From NCBI GenBank assembly GCA_900540905.1, contig UQHR01000001.1:76234-140233 (forward strand): DNA of 64,000 bases. The letters are read 5' to 3'. The position numbers were made by a program, and so were the translations under genes. This DNA is from an uncultured Collinsella sp. (lineage in GTDB: Bacteria > Actinomycetota > Coriobacteriia > Coriobacteriales > Coriobacteriaceae). The notes under the pieces were generated by a model, which was not told where the DNA came from, did not search any database, and worked only from the letters and a program-made list of their open reading frames with translations. Shown piece after piece: positions 39,722 to 49,223 of this stretch; the first letter of the stretch is position 1, and every line of letters begins with the position of its first letter.

Positions 39722-40506
39722 TCAAGATTAAGTCTGCAACGCAAATCGAGCAGATGAAGAAGGCAGGAGCGCTATCTAAGATGGCGCTCCGTCACGTTGG
39801 AGCCATGGTGCGCCCCGGCGTTTCGACTTTTGAGCTCGATCAGCTCGCGGAGCAGATTATCCGCATGCATGGCGGCACCCCTGCCTTTAAGGGTTACGGC
39901 GGGTTCCCGGGGACCATTTGCGCATCGATCAACGATGCCGTGGTCCACGGTATTCCCAACCCTGACATGATCCTGCGCGATGGCGATATCATCTCCATCG
40001 ATACGGGAGCCGTTGTCGACGGTTGGGTCGGCGATAACGCATGGACGTTTTTCGTCGGCACCCCCACGCCCGAAGCCAAGGCTTTGTGTGAGGTCACGCG
40101 CGATTGCCTTAAGGCTGCCATCGAGCAGGCTGTTCCCGGTAACCATATCGGGGACGTCGGTTATGCCGTTCAGTCCCTCGCCGAGTCTCACGGTTACGGC
40201 GTGCTTCGTGATTATGTTGGCCATGGCATTGGCCGCGTGATGCACGAGGACCCCAACGTTCCTAACTATGGAAAGAAGGGGAGGGGCGTTCGCCTCCAGG
40301 CCGGCATGGTCATTGCCATCGAGCCGATGGTTACGATGGGTTCCAACCATGTAAGCACGGGCTCCGACGGTTGGATCGTCACGACCAACGACCACCTGCC
40401 CGCCGCGCACTATGAGAACACCGTCGCCATTACCAATGACGGTCCGGTGATTCTCACCACGGATGCCCAAGGTGCTTGGTGTTCGCTCCAAGGCGGAGAA
40501 ATGTAA
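39718..40506 (+). CDS. map: methionine aminopeptidase, type I
   Basis: This 262-residue enzyme removes the N-terminal methionine from new proteins. Metal ligands are visible in ISIDTGAVVDGWVGDNAWTF, GHGIGRVMHEDPNVPNYG and IAIEPMVTMG. It overlaps adk by 4 bp and precedes infA, the usual Gram-positive order. Confidence 0.96.
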   Translation: MIKIKSATQIEQMKKAGALSKMALRHVGAMVRPGVSTFELDQLAEQIIRMHGGTPAFKGYGGFPGTICASINDAVVHGIPNPDMILRDGDIISIDTGAVVDGWVGDNAWTFFVGTPTPEAKALCEVTRDCLKAAIEQAVPGNHIGDVGYAVQSLAESHGYGVLRDYVGHGIGRVMHEDPNVPNYGKKGRGVRLQAGMVIAIEPMVTMGSNHVSTGSDGWIVTTNDHLPAAHYENTVAITNDGPVILTTDAQGAWCSLQGGEM

Positions 40507-40542
40507 CAAGTTCCACTTAGTTGTGGAGCCATTACGAAGTTA

Positions 40543-40571
40543 TTACGATGCGTGCATACGTGTTGTAGAAT
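40543..40571 (+). promoter_or_regulatory. promoter of infA
   Basis: TTACGA (40543-40548) and TAGAAT (40566-40571) are 17 bp apart, 40 bp upstream of infA. It would start the infA-rpmJ-rpsM-rpsK-rpsD-rpoA-rplQ transcript separately from secY-adk-map. Confidence 0.6.
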
Positions 40572-40610
40572 ACTCAATCGCTGTCGTTTTCTAGAGAAAG
40601 ATGATTGCTT

Positions 40611-40829
40611 GTGAAGAAGGAAGACGCAATTGAGCTCGAGGGTACGGTAAAAGAGCCGCTGCCCAACGCCATGTTTAAGGTTGAGCTCGAGAACGGTCAT
40701 TCGGTTCTGTGCAACATTTCTGGCAAGATCCGAATGAATTACATCCGCATTCTCCCCGGTGACAGGGTTGTCGTGGAGCTTTCCCCGTACGACCTGACCC
40801 GCGGCCGAATCACCTATCGCTATAAATAG
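40611..40829 (+). CDS. infA: translation initiation factor IF-1
   Basis: IF-1 (72 residues, standard length) is an OB-fold protein that binds the A site during initiation. KKEDAIELEGTVKEPLPNAM and SPYDLTRGRITYRYK are diagnostic. The GTG at 40611 gives the normal N-terminus; a TTG two codons upstream is in frame. Confidence 0.96.
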   Translation: MKKEDAIELEGTVKEPLPNAMFKVELENGHSVLCNISGKIRMNYIRILPGDRVVVELSPYDLTRGRITYRYK

Positions 40830-40979
40830 CGGCACGCATACACGCACTCCATTTCCGGCTGCAGGCTTAGCTCAACCTACGGTCGGATTGTGTGTGAAGA
40901 CCAGCCATAGTTTTAAACGCCTGCGGCTGGGCGAGTAGATAGTAGGGAAGTAGTTTGAGCGCTACCGAAAGGAAGAACG

Positions 40980-41093
40980 ATGAAGGTACGTCCTTCGGTC
41001 AAGAAGATGTGCGATAAGTGCAAAATCATTAGGCGCCATGGCAAGGTCCTCGTCATTTGCGAGAACCCCCGTCATAAGCAGCGTCAGGGTTAA
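40980..41093 (+). CDS. rpmJ: 50S ribosomal protein L36
   Basis: This 37-residue protein is the smallest ribosomal protein. It reads MKVRPSVKKMCDKCKIIRRH and continues to HKQRQG, with CDKC and a later Cys/His for zinc. AAAGGAAGAACG precedes the ATG. It sits between infA and rpsM, its standard place. Confidence 0.97.
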   Translation: MKVRPSVKKMCDKCKIIRRHGKVLVICENPRHKQRQG

Positions 41094-41107
41094 GAGAGGA
41101 GACTACG

Positions 41108-41482
41108 TTGGCCCGTATTAATGGTGTCGACCTCCCGCGTGAGAAGCGCGTTGAGATCGGTCTGACCTACATTTACGGCATCGGCCGCACCACTGCGACG
41201 AAGATCTGCGTCGAGTGCAACGTTAACGTGGATACGCGCGTTAAGGACCTCACCGAGGATGAGGTTAACGCCATCCGCGATTATATCGATAAGAACCAGA
41301 TCATGGTTGAGGGCGACCTCCGCCGTGAGCGCAACCAGAACGTCAAGCGCCTTATGGACATCGGCTGCAACCGCGGCCTTCGTCACCGCAAGGGCCTCCC
41401 GGTCCGCGGCCAGCGCACCCACACTAACGCTCGTACCCGCAAGGGCCCGAAGCGTCAGATCGGTGCTAAGAAGAAGAAATAA
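41108..41482 (+). CDS. rpsM: 30S ribosomal protein S13
   Basis: S13 (124 residues) contacts the large subunit from the small-subunit head. ARINGVDLPREKRVEIGLTY and GLPVRGQRTHTNARTRKGP are diagnostic. The start is TTG at 41108, with AGAGAGGAGACTACG as ribosome-binding site; no ATG is near. Confidence 0.96.
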   Translation: MARINGVDLPREKRVEIGLTYIYGIGRTTATKICVECNVNVDTRVKDLTEDEVNAIRDYIDKNQIMVEGDLRRERNQNVKRLMDIGCNRGLRHRKGLPVRGQRTHTNARTRKGPKRQIGAKKKK

Positions 41483-41496
41483 GGAGCGCTAGATAG

Positions 41497-41901
41497 ATGG
41501 CTACTGCTAAGAAGAACGTTCGCGCTGCCCGTCTGAAGCGCGCGGACCGTAAGAACATTTCCGTGGGCCAGGCTCACATTCGTTCTACGTTCAACAACAC
41601 GATCGTTTCGATCACCGATCCCCAGGGCAACGTCATTTCCTGGAAGTCGGCTGGCCAGGTGGGCTTCAAGGGCTCCCGTAAGTCCACGCCGTTCGCTGCC
41701 CAGATGGCTGCCGAGGCTGCTGCCAAGCAGGCCATGGAGCACGGTATGAAGAAGGTTTCCGTCTTCGTCAAGGGCCCCGGCTCCGGTCGTGAGACCGCCA
41801 TCCGCTCCCTCCAGGCTGCTGGCCTCGAGGTCTCGAGCATCCAGGACAAGACCCCCATTCCGCACAACGGCTGCCGCCCCAAGAAGCGTCGCCGCGTGTA
41901 A
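41497..41901 (+). CDS. rpsK: 30S ribosomal protein S11
   Basis: S11 (134 residues) lies on the small-subunit platform. AHIRSTFNNTIVSITDPQGN and DKTPIPHNGCRPKKRRRV are the family signatures. ATG follows AAGGAGCGCTAGATAG. Confidence 0.97.
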   Translation: MATAKKNVRAARLKRADRKNISVGQAHIRSTFNNTIVSITDPQGNVISWKSAGQVGFKGSRKSTPFAAQMAAEAAAKQAMEHGMKKVSVFVKGPGSGRETAIRSLQAAGLEVSSIQDKTPIPHNGCRPKKRRRV

Positions 41902-41920
41902 CTGAAAGGATCGTATCAAT

Positions 41921-42517
41921 ATGGCAATCGACAGGACTCCTGTTCTTAAGCGCTGCCGTCAGCTCGGGATCGATCCCGCTGAGCTCGGTTACAGCAGCAA
42001 GAAGGAATCTATCCGTCAGCCCAAGCGCCGTCGCAAGGAATCTGAGTACGGCATGCAGCTGCGCGAGAAGCAGAAGGTCAAGTTCATCTATGGCGTTCTG
42101 GAGAAGCAGTTCCACGGCTACTTCAACAAGGCCCGCAAGATGAACGGCGTCACCGGTGAGAACCTCATGATCATCCTTGAGTCTCGCCTCGACAACGTCG
42201 TCTTCCGTCTTGGCTTCGCCCGCACCCGCAAAGAGGCTCGTCAGTCCGTCCGTCACGGTCACTTCACCGTGAACGGCAAGCGCGTGGACATCCCGTCCTA
42301 CCGCGTCAAGGCCGGCGATGTCGTCGCTGTCGGCGAGAAGTTCCGTGACCTCCTCCCCATCAAGGAGGCCCTGATTTCCTCCGAGCGTTTTGAGGTCCCT
42401 GGCTGGCTCGAGGTCGATATCGAGAAGCTGTCTGGTAACGTGCTCGCTCTGCCGACGCGTGAGCAGATCAGCGGTGATATCAACGAGCAGCTCATCGTCG
42501 AGCTCTACTCTAAGTAG
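41921..42517 (+). CDS. rpsD: 30S ribosomal protein S4
   Basis: S4 (198 residues) initiates small-subunit assembly. It has an S4 RNA-binding domain near residues 88-150 (LDNVVFRLGFARTRKEARQS). The N-terminus lacks a zinc Cys cluster. It lies between rpsK and rpoA, as usual for the alpha operon. Confidence 0.97.
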   Translation: MAIDRTPVLKRCRQLGIDPAELGYSSKKESIRQPKRRRKESEYGMQLREKQKVKFIYGVLEKQFHGYFNKARKMNGVTGENLMIILESRLDNVVFRLGFARTRKEARQSVRHGHFTVNGKRVDIPSYRVKAGDVVAVGEKFRDLLPIKEALISSERFEVPGWLEVDIEKLSGNVLALPTREQISGDINEQLIVELYSK

Positions 42518-42549
42518 TCCATCCGGGCTGCTGAGGCTGGAGGTAATAC

Positions 42550-43491
42550 ATGTCAGAATTCATTAGGCCTCAGGTTCAGGTCGAAGAGATCAACGAGACG
42601 TCTGCTCGTGTCTCCGTCGAGCCGCTCGAGCGTGGCTACGGCGATACGCTGGGTAACTCCCTTCGTCGCGTTCTTCTGTCCTCGCTCGAGGGTGCCGCCG
42701 TCGAGGCTATTCAGATCGATGGTGCGCAGCACGAGTTCATGACCATCCCTAACATGGTCGAGGATGTCACCGACATCGTCCTGAATGTCAAGGGTCTTGT
42801 CTTCAGGGCTCTCGGCACGACCGACGAGGCGACCGCCACCATCTCGGTTGACGGCCCCTGCGAGGTCACCGGTGCGGACTTCTTTATTCCGTCCGAGTTT
42901 GAGCTGGTTAACCCCGAGCAGCACATCGCTACGCTCACCGAGGGTGGCCATCTCACCATGAGCATGCGCATCGGCTATGGCCGCGGCTATGTTTCTGGCG
43001 AGGCCAACAAGCGCGACAACGATCCCATCGGTGTGATCCACGTCGACTCGCTGTACTCGCCGGTTTCCCGTTGCGCCAAGCTCGTTGAGGCTTGCCGTGT
43101 CGGTCAGCACACCGACTACGACCGCCTTGTCCTCGAGATCGAGACCAACGGCTCCATCGCCCCGCGCGACGCCGTGGTCCAGGCTGCCAATATCATCAAC
43201 CAGCATATGGCCGCCTTTATGAACCTTGCCGAGACCCCCGAGGTCGAGGAGGAGGCTTCGATCTTCGCTCCCGAGGTCACCAACGACAACGCTGAGCTGG
43301 ACAAGCAGATCGAGGATCTGGACCTTTCCGTCCGTTCCTACAACTGCCTTAAGCGCGCCAGCATTCACTCGGTCCGTCAGCTCGTTGAGTTCTCGGAGAA
43401 CGATCTGCTCAACATCCGTAACTTCGGTGTTAAGTCGATCGAGGAAGTGAAGGACAAGCTTGAGTCCATGGGCCTGAGCCTGAAGGCTTAA
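42550..43491 (+). CDS. rpoA: DNA-directed RNA polymerase subunit alpha
   Basis: This 313-residue subunit has an N-terminal dimerisation domain (VEPLERGYGDTLGNSLRRVL near residues 22-41) and a C-terminal domain that contacts UP elements and regulators (LKRASIHSVRQLVEF and NFGVKSIEEVKDKL). A 33-bp gap with GGAGG precedes the ATG. Confidence 0.98.
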   Translation: MSEFIRPQVQVEEINETSARVSVEPLERGYGDTLGNSLRRVLLSSLEGAAVEAIQIDGAQHEFMTIPNMVEDVTDIVLNVKGLVFRALGTTDEATATISVDGPCEVTGADFFIPSEFELVNPEQHIATLTEGGHLTMSMRIGYGRGYVSGEANKRDNDPIGVIHVDSLYSPVSRCAKLVEACRVGQHTDYDRLVLEIETNGSIAPRDAVVQAANIINQHMAAFMNLAETPEVEEEASIFAPEVTNDNAELDKQIEDLDLSVRSYNCLKRASIHSVRQLVEFSENDLLNIRNFGVKSIEEVKDKLESMGLSLKA

Positions 43492-43521
43492 TGCTTCGCA
43501 TATTTGAGGAGAAACTAGACC

Positions 43522-43989
43522 ATGCGTCACAACGTTAAGAAGGGCCTGAAGCTCGGCACCGATGCGAGCCACACCAAGGCCATGAAGAAGAGCCTTGCTA
43601 AGGCCCTCTTCGAGAACGACCGCATCAAGACCACCGAGACCCGCGCTAAGGCGCTGCGTTCGGTCGTCGACCCGATCATCACTTGGGCCAAGAAGGGCGA
43701 CCTGCACTCTCGTCGTCTGGCTATCGCCAAGCTCGGCGATAAGCAGCTCGTTGCCGAGATCTTCGACAAGGCTGCCCAGGGCATGTGGCAGGACCGCAAC
43801 GGCGGTTACACCCGCATCATGAAGCTCGGTAACCGTAAGGGCGACAACGCTCCCATCGTTATCATGGAGCTCGTCACCGAGCCTTGCACGCCTAAGGCCA
43901 AGAAGGCTGCTCCGGCCCCCAAGAAGGCCGCTGCTCCCAAGAAGGTCGAGGCTGTCGAGGAGGCTCCTGCTGAGGAGACCGCTGAGTAG
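43522..43989 (+). CDS. rplQ: 50S ribosomal protein L17 with Lys/Ala-rich tail
   Basis: L17 (155 residues) ends the alpha operon. TEASHTKAMKKSLAKALFEN-like DASHTKAMKKSLAKALFEN and RNGGYTRIMKLGNRKGDNAP are typical. The last 30 residues are a low-complexity Lys/Ala/Pro/Glu tail (KAAAPKKVEAVEEAPAEE), longer than in E. coli L17. A strong terminator follows. Confidence 0.96.
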   Translation: MRHNVKKGLKLGTDASHTKAMKKSLAKALFENDRIKTTETRAKALRSVVDPIITWAKKGDLHSRRLAIAKLGDKQLVAEIFDKAAQGMWQDRNGGYTRIMKLGNRKGDNAPIVIMELVTEPCTPKAKKAAPAPKKAAAPKKVEAVEEAPAEETAE

Positions 43990-44015
43990 ACATTCCGTCT
44001 GCATAGGCTATATTC

Positions 44016-44046
44016 GAGGGGTACGTTCGCGTACCCCTCTTTTTTT
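44016..44046 (+). terminator. terminator of the alpha operon
   Basis: GAGGGGTAC (44016-44024) pairs with GTACCCCTC (44031-44039), followed by seven T residues. Confidence 0.95.
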
Positions 44047-44081
44047 GTCGCGATACCGTTACTTGTTTGTTGGGAGCGCCC

Positions 44082-44906
44082 ATGACTGCGCCGTCTGATT
44101 TCAATTCGATTCCAGAGCTTGACGCCACGCTCGTATTTCGCGTGGCCTATGATGGCTCGTCGTATAGCGGATTTGCCGAGCAGCCGGGACAGACGACGGT
44201 TGCGGGTGAGCTGCGTCGAGCCATCGAGACGCTGCTTCGTCGTCCGATCGATCTGACGTGCGCAGGTCGTACCGATGCCGGCGTGCATGCCGTGGCTCAG
44301 TACATCAGCGTGCCCGTAACGGACGCTGAGCTCGCCCTTACGCGCCGTAGGTGGCTGCGGGCTATGGATGCCCTGCTGCCTAAAGATATCGCCATAAACG
44401 AGGTCTACAGGGCCCGTAAGGGCTTTTCTGCACGCTTTGACGCGCGTTCCCGTACGTATACGTACCGTATTGCCGATCGCGATGCGCGCCCCGTGCTGTC
44501 CCGTGGTGCCGTGTGGTGGCATCGCTATCCCTTGGACGTCGAGGCCATGTCTGCGGCCTGTCCCGCGCTTTTGGGTGAGCAGGACTTTAAGAGCTTTTGC
44601 AAGGTCGCCTCTGCCGTGGGCAAGCCTACGCACCGCTGCGTGATGCGGGCCGAGTTTGGCCATGAGGTGGCCTTTGGCGAGGATATCCTGACGTTTACCA
44701 TTGAGGGCAACGCATTTTTGCATTCGATGGTCCGCACGATCGTGGGCACGCTTGTCGAGATTGGCATGCATCGCCGCGAACCCGAGTGGATGCGCGAGGT
44801 CATCGACGCTTGCGACCGTTCCGCTGCGGGCCCCACGGCTCCTGCCTGCGGCCTTACGTTTATGGGCGTGGATTACGATCCCGCCGAGCTTGTCGTGCTC
44901 GACTAG
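44082..44906 (+). CDS. truA: tRNA pseudouridine synthase A
   Basis: This 274-residue enzyme makes pseudouridine at positions 38-40 of tRNA anticodon stems. The catalytic aspartate is in CAGRTDAGVHA, and FLHSMVRTIVGTLVEIG is the C-terminal TruA signature. ATG 44082 follows TTGGGAGCGCCC. It commonly follows rplQ in Gram-positive bacteria. Confidence 0.95.
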   Translation: MTAPSDFNSIPELDATLVFRVAYDGSSYSGFAEQPGQTTVAGELRRAIETLLRRPIDLTCAGRTDAGVHAVAQYISVPVTDAELALTRRRWLRAMDALLPKDIAINEVYRARKGFSARFDARSRTYTYRIADRDARPVLSRGAVWWHRYPLDVEAMSAACPALLGEQDFKSFCKVASAVGKPTHRCVMRAEFGHEVAFGEDILTFTIEGNAFLHSMVRTIVGTLVEIGMHRREPEWMREVIDACDRSAAGPTAPACGLTFMGVDYDPAELVVLD

Positions 44907-45067
44907 GGGAGGGCTCGACGCGTCGTGCGTCGACGCCTGTCATCTGTGGGCTGCACGTGTGCAACATCTGTTCTTGGCGTGCAATACAACCGGTGTCTTA
45001 TTGCTTTTATTGCCGGGGTGTACCATGAACCACGATTTGATTCATTGCTGTCGAGAGGACGGATAAC

Positions 45068-46108
45068 TTGGTTCGACGTGGCTCGCATCCGCGACTTTCG
45101 GTGATCCTTGTGGTAGAAGGTTCGCCCAGCTATGCGATGCGTGCGCTCGAGAGTATCCAGAACCAAGACCTCTACGATTTGCAGATTGTCGTTGTCTGCC
45201 GCGATGCTGCGCCCGGTGTGCGCCATTCGCTTCAAGTTGCTGCCGACAGGGACATCCATATTGATTTGATTGACGTCGAGGACGCGAAGCGCGGTGCTTG
45301 TCTTCGTGCCGGTTTTGCTGCATCGCGTGGCTCTCAAATCATCGCTATGAACGCCGATGAGTGGCTTGCTCCGCAGTCCCTTTCCAAGATGGTCGATATC
45401 GCGTGCGATACAGCGGCAGACATGGTGTTCCCCACGGTGTCGCTCGACCGCTATGATGCACATCGAGAGCGCCATTCGCGCGTCTTGGATGCTACTCATA
45501 TTTCCATTGATAGCAAATCTTCGATGGTGGCCGGGCTGCCTCAGTTGATTTTAGGCGGCTTGGTTGCTCAAGTCTCTGGCGTGATGTATAGCCGTCCGCT
45601 GTTTGAGGCATGCCTTTTGTGCGACAAGGCGTTTCGCACAGTTGGGTTTATGGCATGCGCGCTCTCGCAGGCGCAGCGCGCCTCCGGATGCGGCGACGCT
45701 TGTTTCCACGCGGTGGCGCCTAAGCTTACAGATGCCTTTGATCCCACCATGTATGCCAAGGTATCCGATGACACCCGGGCGCTCGACGAGCTTGCGGACT
45801 CACTCTCGGAAGCAGATAGCGGTGGTCGGCTCAAGCTGGCAAGCCAAAAGTTCTACTTTGCCGGACTGGTCGCCTGCATCGAGAATTTGTGTCTGAGCCC
45901 GCATGGAGTGTCGTCAATCGAGCGTTCCGCCCGCATGCGTGATATGCTCGAGGCGCCTCGAACCCGTCAGATGGTCGCCGCGCTCAAGGATAACCATCGG
46001 GGACTGGGCCTGTTGTTTGGGCCGATCGCCAGCGCTAAGCCCGCGCGCTGCGTGATGTGTACGCATCTGGCAGCTTTTCTTAACCGGACGGGCGCAAAAA
46101 CCGCCTAA
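45068..46108 (+). CDS. family 2-type glycosyltransferase
   Basis: The 346-residue protein begins like a GT-A glycosyltransferase: LSVILVVEGSPSYAMRALES, then LQIVVVCRDA and GSQIIAMNADEWLAPQS, where the expected DxD appears as NADEW. There is no membrane helix, so it would act in the cytoplasm. TTG 45068 is the likely start, behind GAGAGGACGGATAAC. The acceptor is unknown, and the second half of the protein is not recognisable. Confidence 0.65.
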   Translation: MVRRGSHPRLSVILVVEGSPSYAMRALESIQNQDLYDLQIVVVCRDAAPGVRHSLQVAADRDIHIDLIDVEDAKRGACLRAGFAASRGSQIIAMNADEWLAPQSLSKMVDIACDTAADMVFPTVSLDRYDAHRERHSRVLDATHISIDSKSSMVAGLPQLILGGLVAQVSGVMYSRPLFEACLLCDKAFRTVGFMACALSQAQRASGCGDACFHAVAPKLTDAFDPTMYAKVSDDTRALDELADSLSEADSGGRLKLASQKFYFAGLVACIENLCLSPHGVSSIERSARMRDMLEAPRTRQMVAALKDNHRGLGLLFGPIASAKPARCVMCTHLAAFLNRTGAKTA

Positions 46109-46193
46109 ACGGCTCATTGCGAAACAAACTTGCATAGAATTGTTTCGAAATGCGTTCTTATACACAAAAGCCTTCAAATAGCGTTAAACTATT

Positions 46194-46206
46194 CAATCAC
46201 TGATTG
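46194..46206 (+). promoter_or_regulatory. palindrome in the argR leader
   Basis: CAATCA-C-TGATTG is a perfect 6-1-6 palindrome 35 bp before argR, in an AT-rich stretch. It could be an operator, possibly for ArgR itself, although it is not a close match to the usual ARG box. Confidence 0.35.
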
Positions 46207-46240
46207 ATTGTCTCCGCCATCTTTTGGAGAGAGGGTTTGT

Positions 46241-46678
46241 ATGGCTAAAAAACGCAATGGGCGCCAGGATGCCATTAGAGATATTGTGCGCAATAAGGAT
46301 GTCCGCACGCAGCGCGTGCTGGTTGATGAGCTCCGTGCTATGGGCTTTGATTGCACGCAGGCGACTGTCTCTCGCGATATTGCCGACATGGGGCTGCGTA
46401 AGCTCCCTGAGGGCATCTATGTTCTGGCAGAGGACTTGCACCTGCAGCGTATGGTTTCCGAGCTCGTAACGGGCGTTCTGCGTACCGATAATCTGGTTAT
46501 GATCAAGGCTCAGCCTGGCACGGCTTCCGGCATCGCCGCCGCCGTTGATGCGGCAGAGTTGCCCGATGTGCTTGGCTCGCTTGCCGGCAACGATACGATT
46601 TTGGTTATTGCCCAGACGGCCGAGGACGGCGAGCGTCTCGAGGCGCTGATCAATAAGTTGAGCAATTCTCGCAAGTAG
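46241..46678 (+). CDS. argR: arginine repressor ArgR
   Basis: This 145-residue regulator has an N-terminal winged helix (RAMGFDCTQATVSRDIADMG) and a C-terminal arginine-binding oligomerisation domain (IKAQPGTASGIAAAVDAAEL and GNDTILVIAQT). It represses arginine biosynthesis and can activate catabolism. ATG 46241 follows TTGGAGAGAGGGTTTGT. No arginine biosynthesis gene is adjacent. Confidence 0.92.
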   Translation: MAKKRNGRQDAIRDIVRNKDVRTQRVLVDELRAMGFDCTQATVSRDIADMGLRKLPEGIYVLAEDLHLQRMVSELVTGVLRTDNLVMIKAQPGTASGIAAAVDAAELPDVLGSLAGNDTILVIAQTAEDGERLEALINKLSNSRK

Positions 46679-46728
46679 GTGTGCGGGTCGTGCGCTCGGC
46701 ATTGTGTGCGCTGACATAGTGGCTTGTA

Positions 46729-46760
46729 AGGGGTATCGACGTTGGTCGGTACCTCTTTTT
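46729..46760 (+). terminator. terminator after argR
   Basis: AGGGGTATCGAC and GTCGGTACCT form an imperfect stem followed by CTTTTTG. Confidence 0.75.
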
Positions 46761-46800
46761 GTTTGCCGGTATAAAGACCGCCCACCAGGTCGCTTCAAAC

Positions 46801-46841
46801 TAAAAGGCCCCGAGCAGTTCAATAAGCTGCTCGGGGCCTTG
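46801..46841 (-). terminator. terminator of the penicillin-binding protein gene
   Basis: AAGGCCCCGAGCAG (46804-46817) pairs perfectly with CTGCTCGGGGCCTT (46827-46840). On the minus strand the stem ends in TTTTA, so it terminates the convergent penicillin-binding protein gene. Confidence 0.9.
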
Positions 46842-46862
46842 TTGGCTTTAGTCGCGTACTTC

Positions 46863-49061
46863 TTAGCCGACCGTATCGTCAGGCGTGGGCGAGGGGTCGG
46901 GAGTGGGCGTAGGCGTAGGCGTGCCGCCATCGCCGCCGGTCGAACCACCAGTGGAGCCGCCCGTCGAGCCACCGGTCGTACCGGTGCCGCCGGTGGTGTC
47001 GCCGCCCGTGGTCTCGGTGGTCGTGGTCGTCGTGGTAGTCGTTGTGGTGGTTTCCTCTTCCTCTTCCTCTTCGTCCTTGTCCTTGTCGTCGTTCTCCGAC
47101 TTCTTGGTGTTGTTGGTGCCGTAGAACTTCCAGACGCTGTTGTTCTTGTAGGTGGGCGCCGTTCCGGTCGCAAACTCCTCGCGCTCGGTACCGGTCAGAA
47201 CGGTGTTCATAAACCGCTTAAAGACAGGCAGGTTGGTGCTGTCGCCCAGCAGGTCCGTGCCGTACTTTTGGATGGGGATCTCGCCCGCGGAATAGCCGGT
47301 CCACAGGGCGCATGCCAGCTGCGGGGTATAGCCGCAGAACCACAGGTTGGTGGTGTTGTCGGTGGTGCCCGTCTTGCCGGCATAGGGCTGGTTGACACTC
47401 AGGGCGCCGGCAGCACCCGTACCGCTGCCCTTCATGACGCCGGACAGAACATCGGTGACCGCGGCGGCCTCGCCCTCGGTAAGCACCTGTGAGGGATTGT
47501 CGGTGTGCTGGTACAGCACCGAACCGGTACGAGAGTCAATCTCGGTGATGGCGATCGGCTGGCGATAGTAGCCGCCGTTGGCAAACGTCGCGTAGGCGGC
47601 GGCCATCTCGAGCGGCGAGATCGAGCCGGTGCCGAGGGTCATGACGGGAACGTCCTCGATGTTGTCCTTGGCGGGGTCGATGCCGAGCTTTTTGACGAGC
47701 GAGATGATCTTGCTGTTGCCGACGGCTTCCGCCACCTGGATGTAGCCGGTGTTGGAGGAGTATGCCGTCGCCTGCTTAAGCGTGATGTTGCCATAGCTCT
47801 GGTTGGCGTAGTTTTGTACCTCGGTTGTGGTGCCCTTGGCCTTGAGCGGCGAGTTGCAGTTGAGGGTGACGTTGGGGTTCATGCCGTTTTGGATGGCAGT
47901 TGCCAGCGTAAAGGCCTTAAAGGTGGAGCCGACGGGACGCTTGGCCGTGGCATGGTTTACGTGGTTCTCGTCGGCGTTGTAGTCGTAGCCGCCCACCATG
48001 CACTTGATGTAGCCGGTCTTGGGGTCGACGACGACCATGCCCATGTCCAGGCCGTCAAGCGAGAGCGTGTCGAGCTGCTCGCGGACGGCATTCTCTGCCA
48101 CCTGCTGCATCGTGGGGTCGATGGTGGTCTTGACGGTCAGGCCGCCCTTAAAGAGCACGTCGGTCGAGAACTCCTGCTCCAGTAGCTGCTTGACGTAGGA
48201 GACAAAGTAGGGCTGCGAGTATACGTCGACGCCGCTGCCCGAGATTTCGGTCACGTTGAGGGTGATGGGCTCGGCCTGTGCGGCATCGTGCTCCTCCTGG
48301 GTGATGTGGCCCAGGCGCAGCATGTTGTCGAGAACCTTGTTGCGGCGAGACAGTGCCAGATCGGGGTTGACCGTGGGGTCGTACTGCGAAGGCGAGTTGG
48401 GAAGGCCGATGAGCAGCGCGGCCTCGCTGAGGGTGAGGTCGGCGGCGCTCTTGGACAGATAGGTCTCGGCTGCGGCCTCGATGCCGTAGGCGCCGTGGCC
48501 GTAATAGATGGTGTTGAGGTACATCATGAGGATCTCGTCTTTGGAGTACATGTCCTCCATCTTGATGGCGATGTAGGCCTCGCGCACCTTACGCTCAATG
48601 GTCGAGTCGAACTGCTCCTCCTGCAGGATGGTGTTGCGCACAAGCTGCTGGGTGATAGTCGAGGCGCCTTCGTGCCCGCCACCGAGGGTTGCCACCGCAG
48701 CACGCGCGATACCCCACAGGTCGATACCGCCGTGCTCGTAGAAGCGCTCGTCCTCGACGTCAACGGTGCCCTGCAGCACGTAGGGGGAGACCTCGTCCTT
48801 GGTGATAGACTTGCGGTTTTGCGTGTAGAAGCTCGCGATCTTGTTGCCGTTGCAGTCGACGATCTCGGTGGGCTCGCTCACCAGATACGCGTTGGCGTCG
48901 GTGTAGTCGGGCAGATCGGACAGCCAGCGGTTGACGTTGCCGACCATGCCGATGCCAAATGCCACGCCCGCAATCAGCAGAAAGCCCAAAAACGAGAGCA
49001 GGATTATGGGCAGAGCATGCGTCTTTGAACGGCTGCGTCCCTGTCGTTGGCGAGGACCCAT
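46863..49061 (-). CDS. class A penicillin-binding protein (transglycosylase/transpeptidase)
   Basis: This 732-residue bifunctional cell-wall synthase has an N-terminal membrane anchor (residues 17-38), a GT51 transglycosylase domain (EDERFYEHGGIDLWG, about 100) and a transpeptidase domain. The latter has the active serine in GSTFK (about 379), SSN (about 435) and KTGT (about 562). The tail is low complexity: seven Glu, twelve Thr, then TGG repeats and Pro/Thr pairs ending in DDTVG, probably a wall-spanning or disordered stalk. ATG 49061 follows CCTGGAGGTCAATAT; upstream in-frame starts lack such a site. Confidence 0.93.
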   Translation of the reverse strand: MGPRQRQGRSRSKTHALPIILLSFLGFLLIAGVAFGIGMVGNVNRWLSDLPDYTDANAYLVSEPTEIVDCNGNKIASFYTQNRKSITKDEVSPYVLQGTVDVEDERFYEHGGIDLWGIARAAVATLGGGHEGASTITQQLVRNTILQEEQFDSTIERKVREAYIAIKMEDMYSKDEILMMYLNTIYYGHGAYGIEAAAETYLSKSAADLTLSEAALLIGLPNSPSQYDPTVNPDLALSRRNKVLDNMLRLGHITQEEHDAAQAEPITLNVTEISGSGVDVYSQPYFVSYVKQLLEQEFSTDVLFKGGLTVKTTIDPTMQQVAENAVREQLDTLSLDGLDMGMVVVDPKTGYIKCMVGGYDYNADENHVNHATAKRPVGSTFKAFTLATAIQNGMNPNVTLNCNSPLKAKGTTTEVQNYANQSYGNITLKQATAYSSNTGYIQVAEAVGNSKIISLVKKLGIDPAKDNIEDVPVMTLGTGSISPLEMAAAYATFANGGYYRQPIAITEIDSRTGSVLYQHTDNPSQVLTEGEAAAVTDVLSGVMKGSGTGAAGALSVNQPYAGKTGTTDNTTNLWFCGYTPQLACALWTGYSAGEIPIQKYGTDLLGDSTNLPVFKRFMNTVLTGTEREEFATGTAPTYKNNSVWKFYGTNNTKKSENDDKDKDEEEEEEETTTTTTTTTTTTETTGGDTTGGTGTTGGSTGGSTGGSTGGDGGTPTPTPTPDPSPTPDDTVG

Positions 49062-49223
49062 ATATTGACCTCCAGGTATGTCGTGCCGGACGGTGGATGT
49101 GCCGTCGGGGCAGGATGGACATAAGTTATTACACGATAAACCAAACGGGGCGCGCGAGGCCTCGTGTATGCTGGAAGACGGCATTTTTCAGAGTGAATGC
49201 ATACCTTGGTAAGGAGTTTGTCG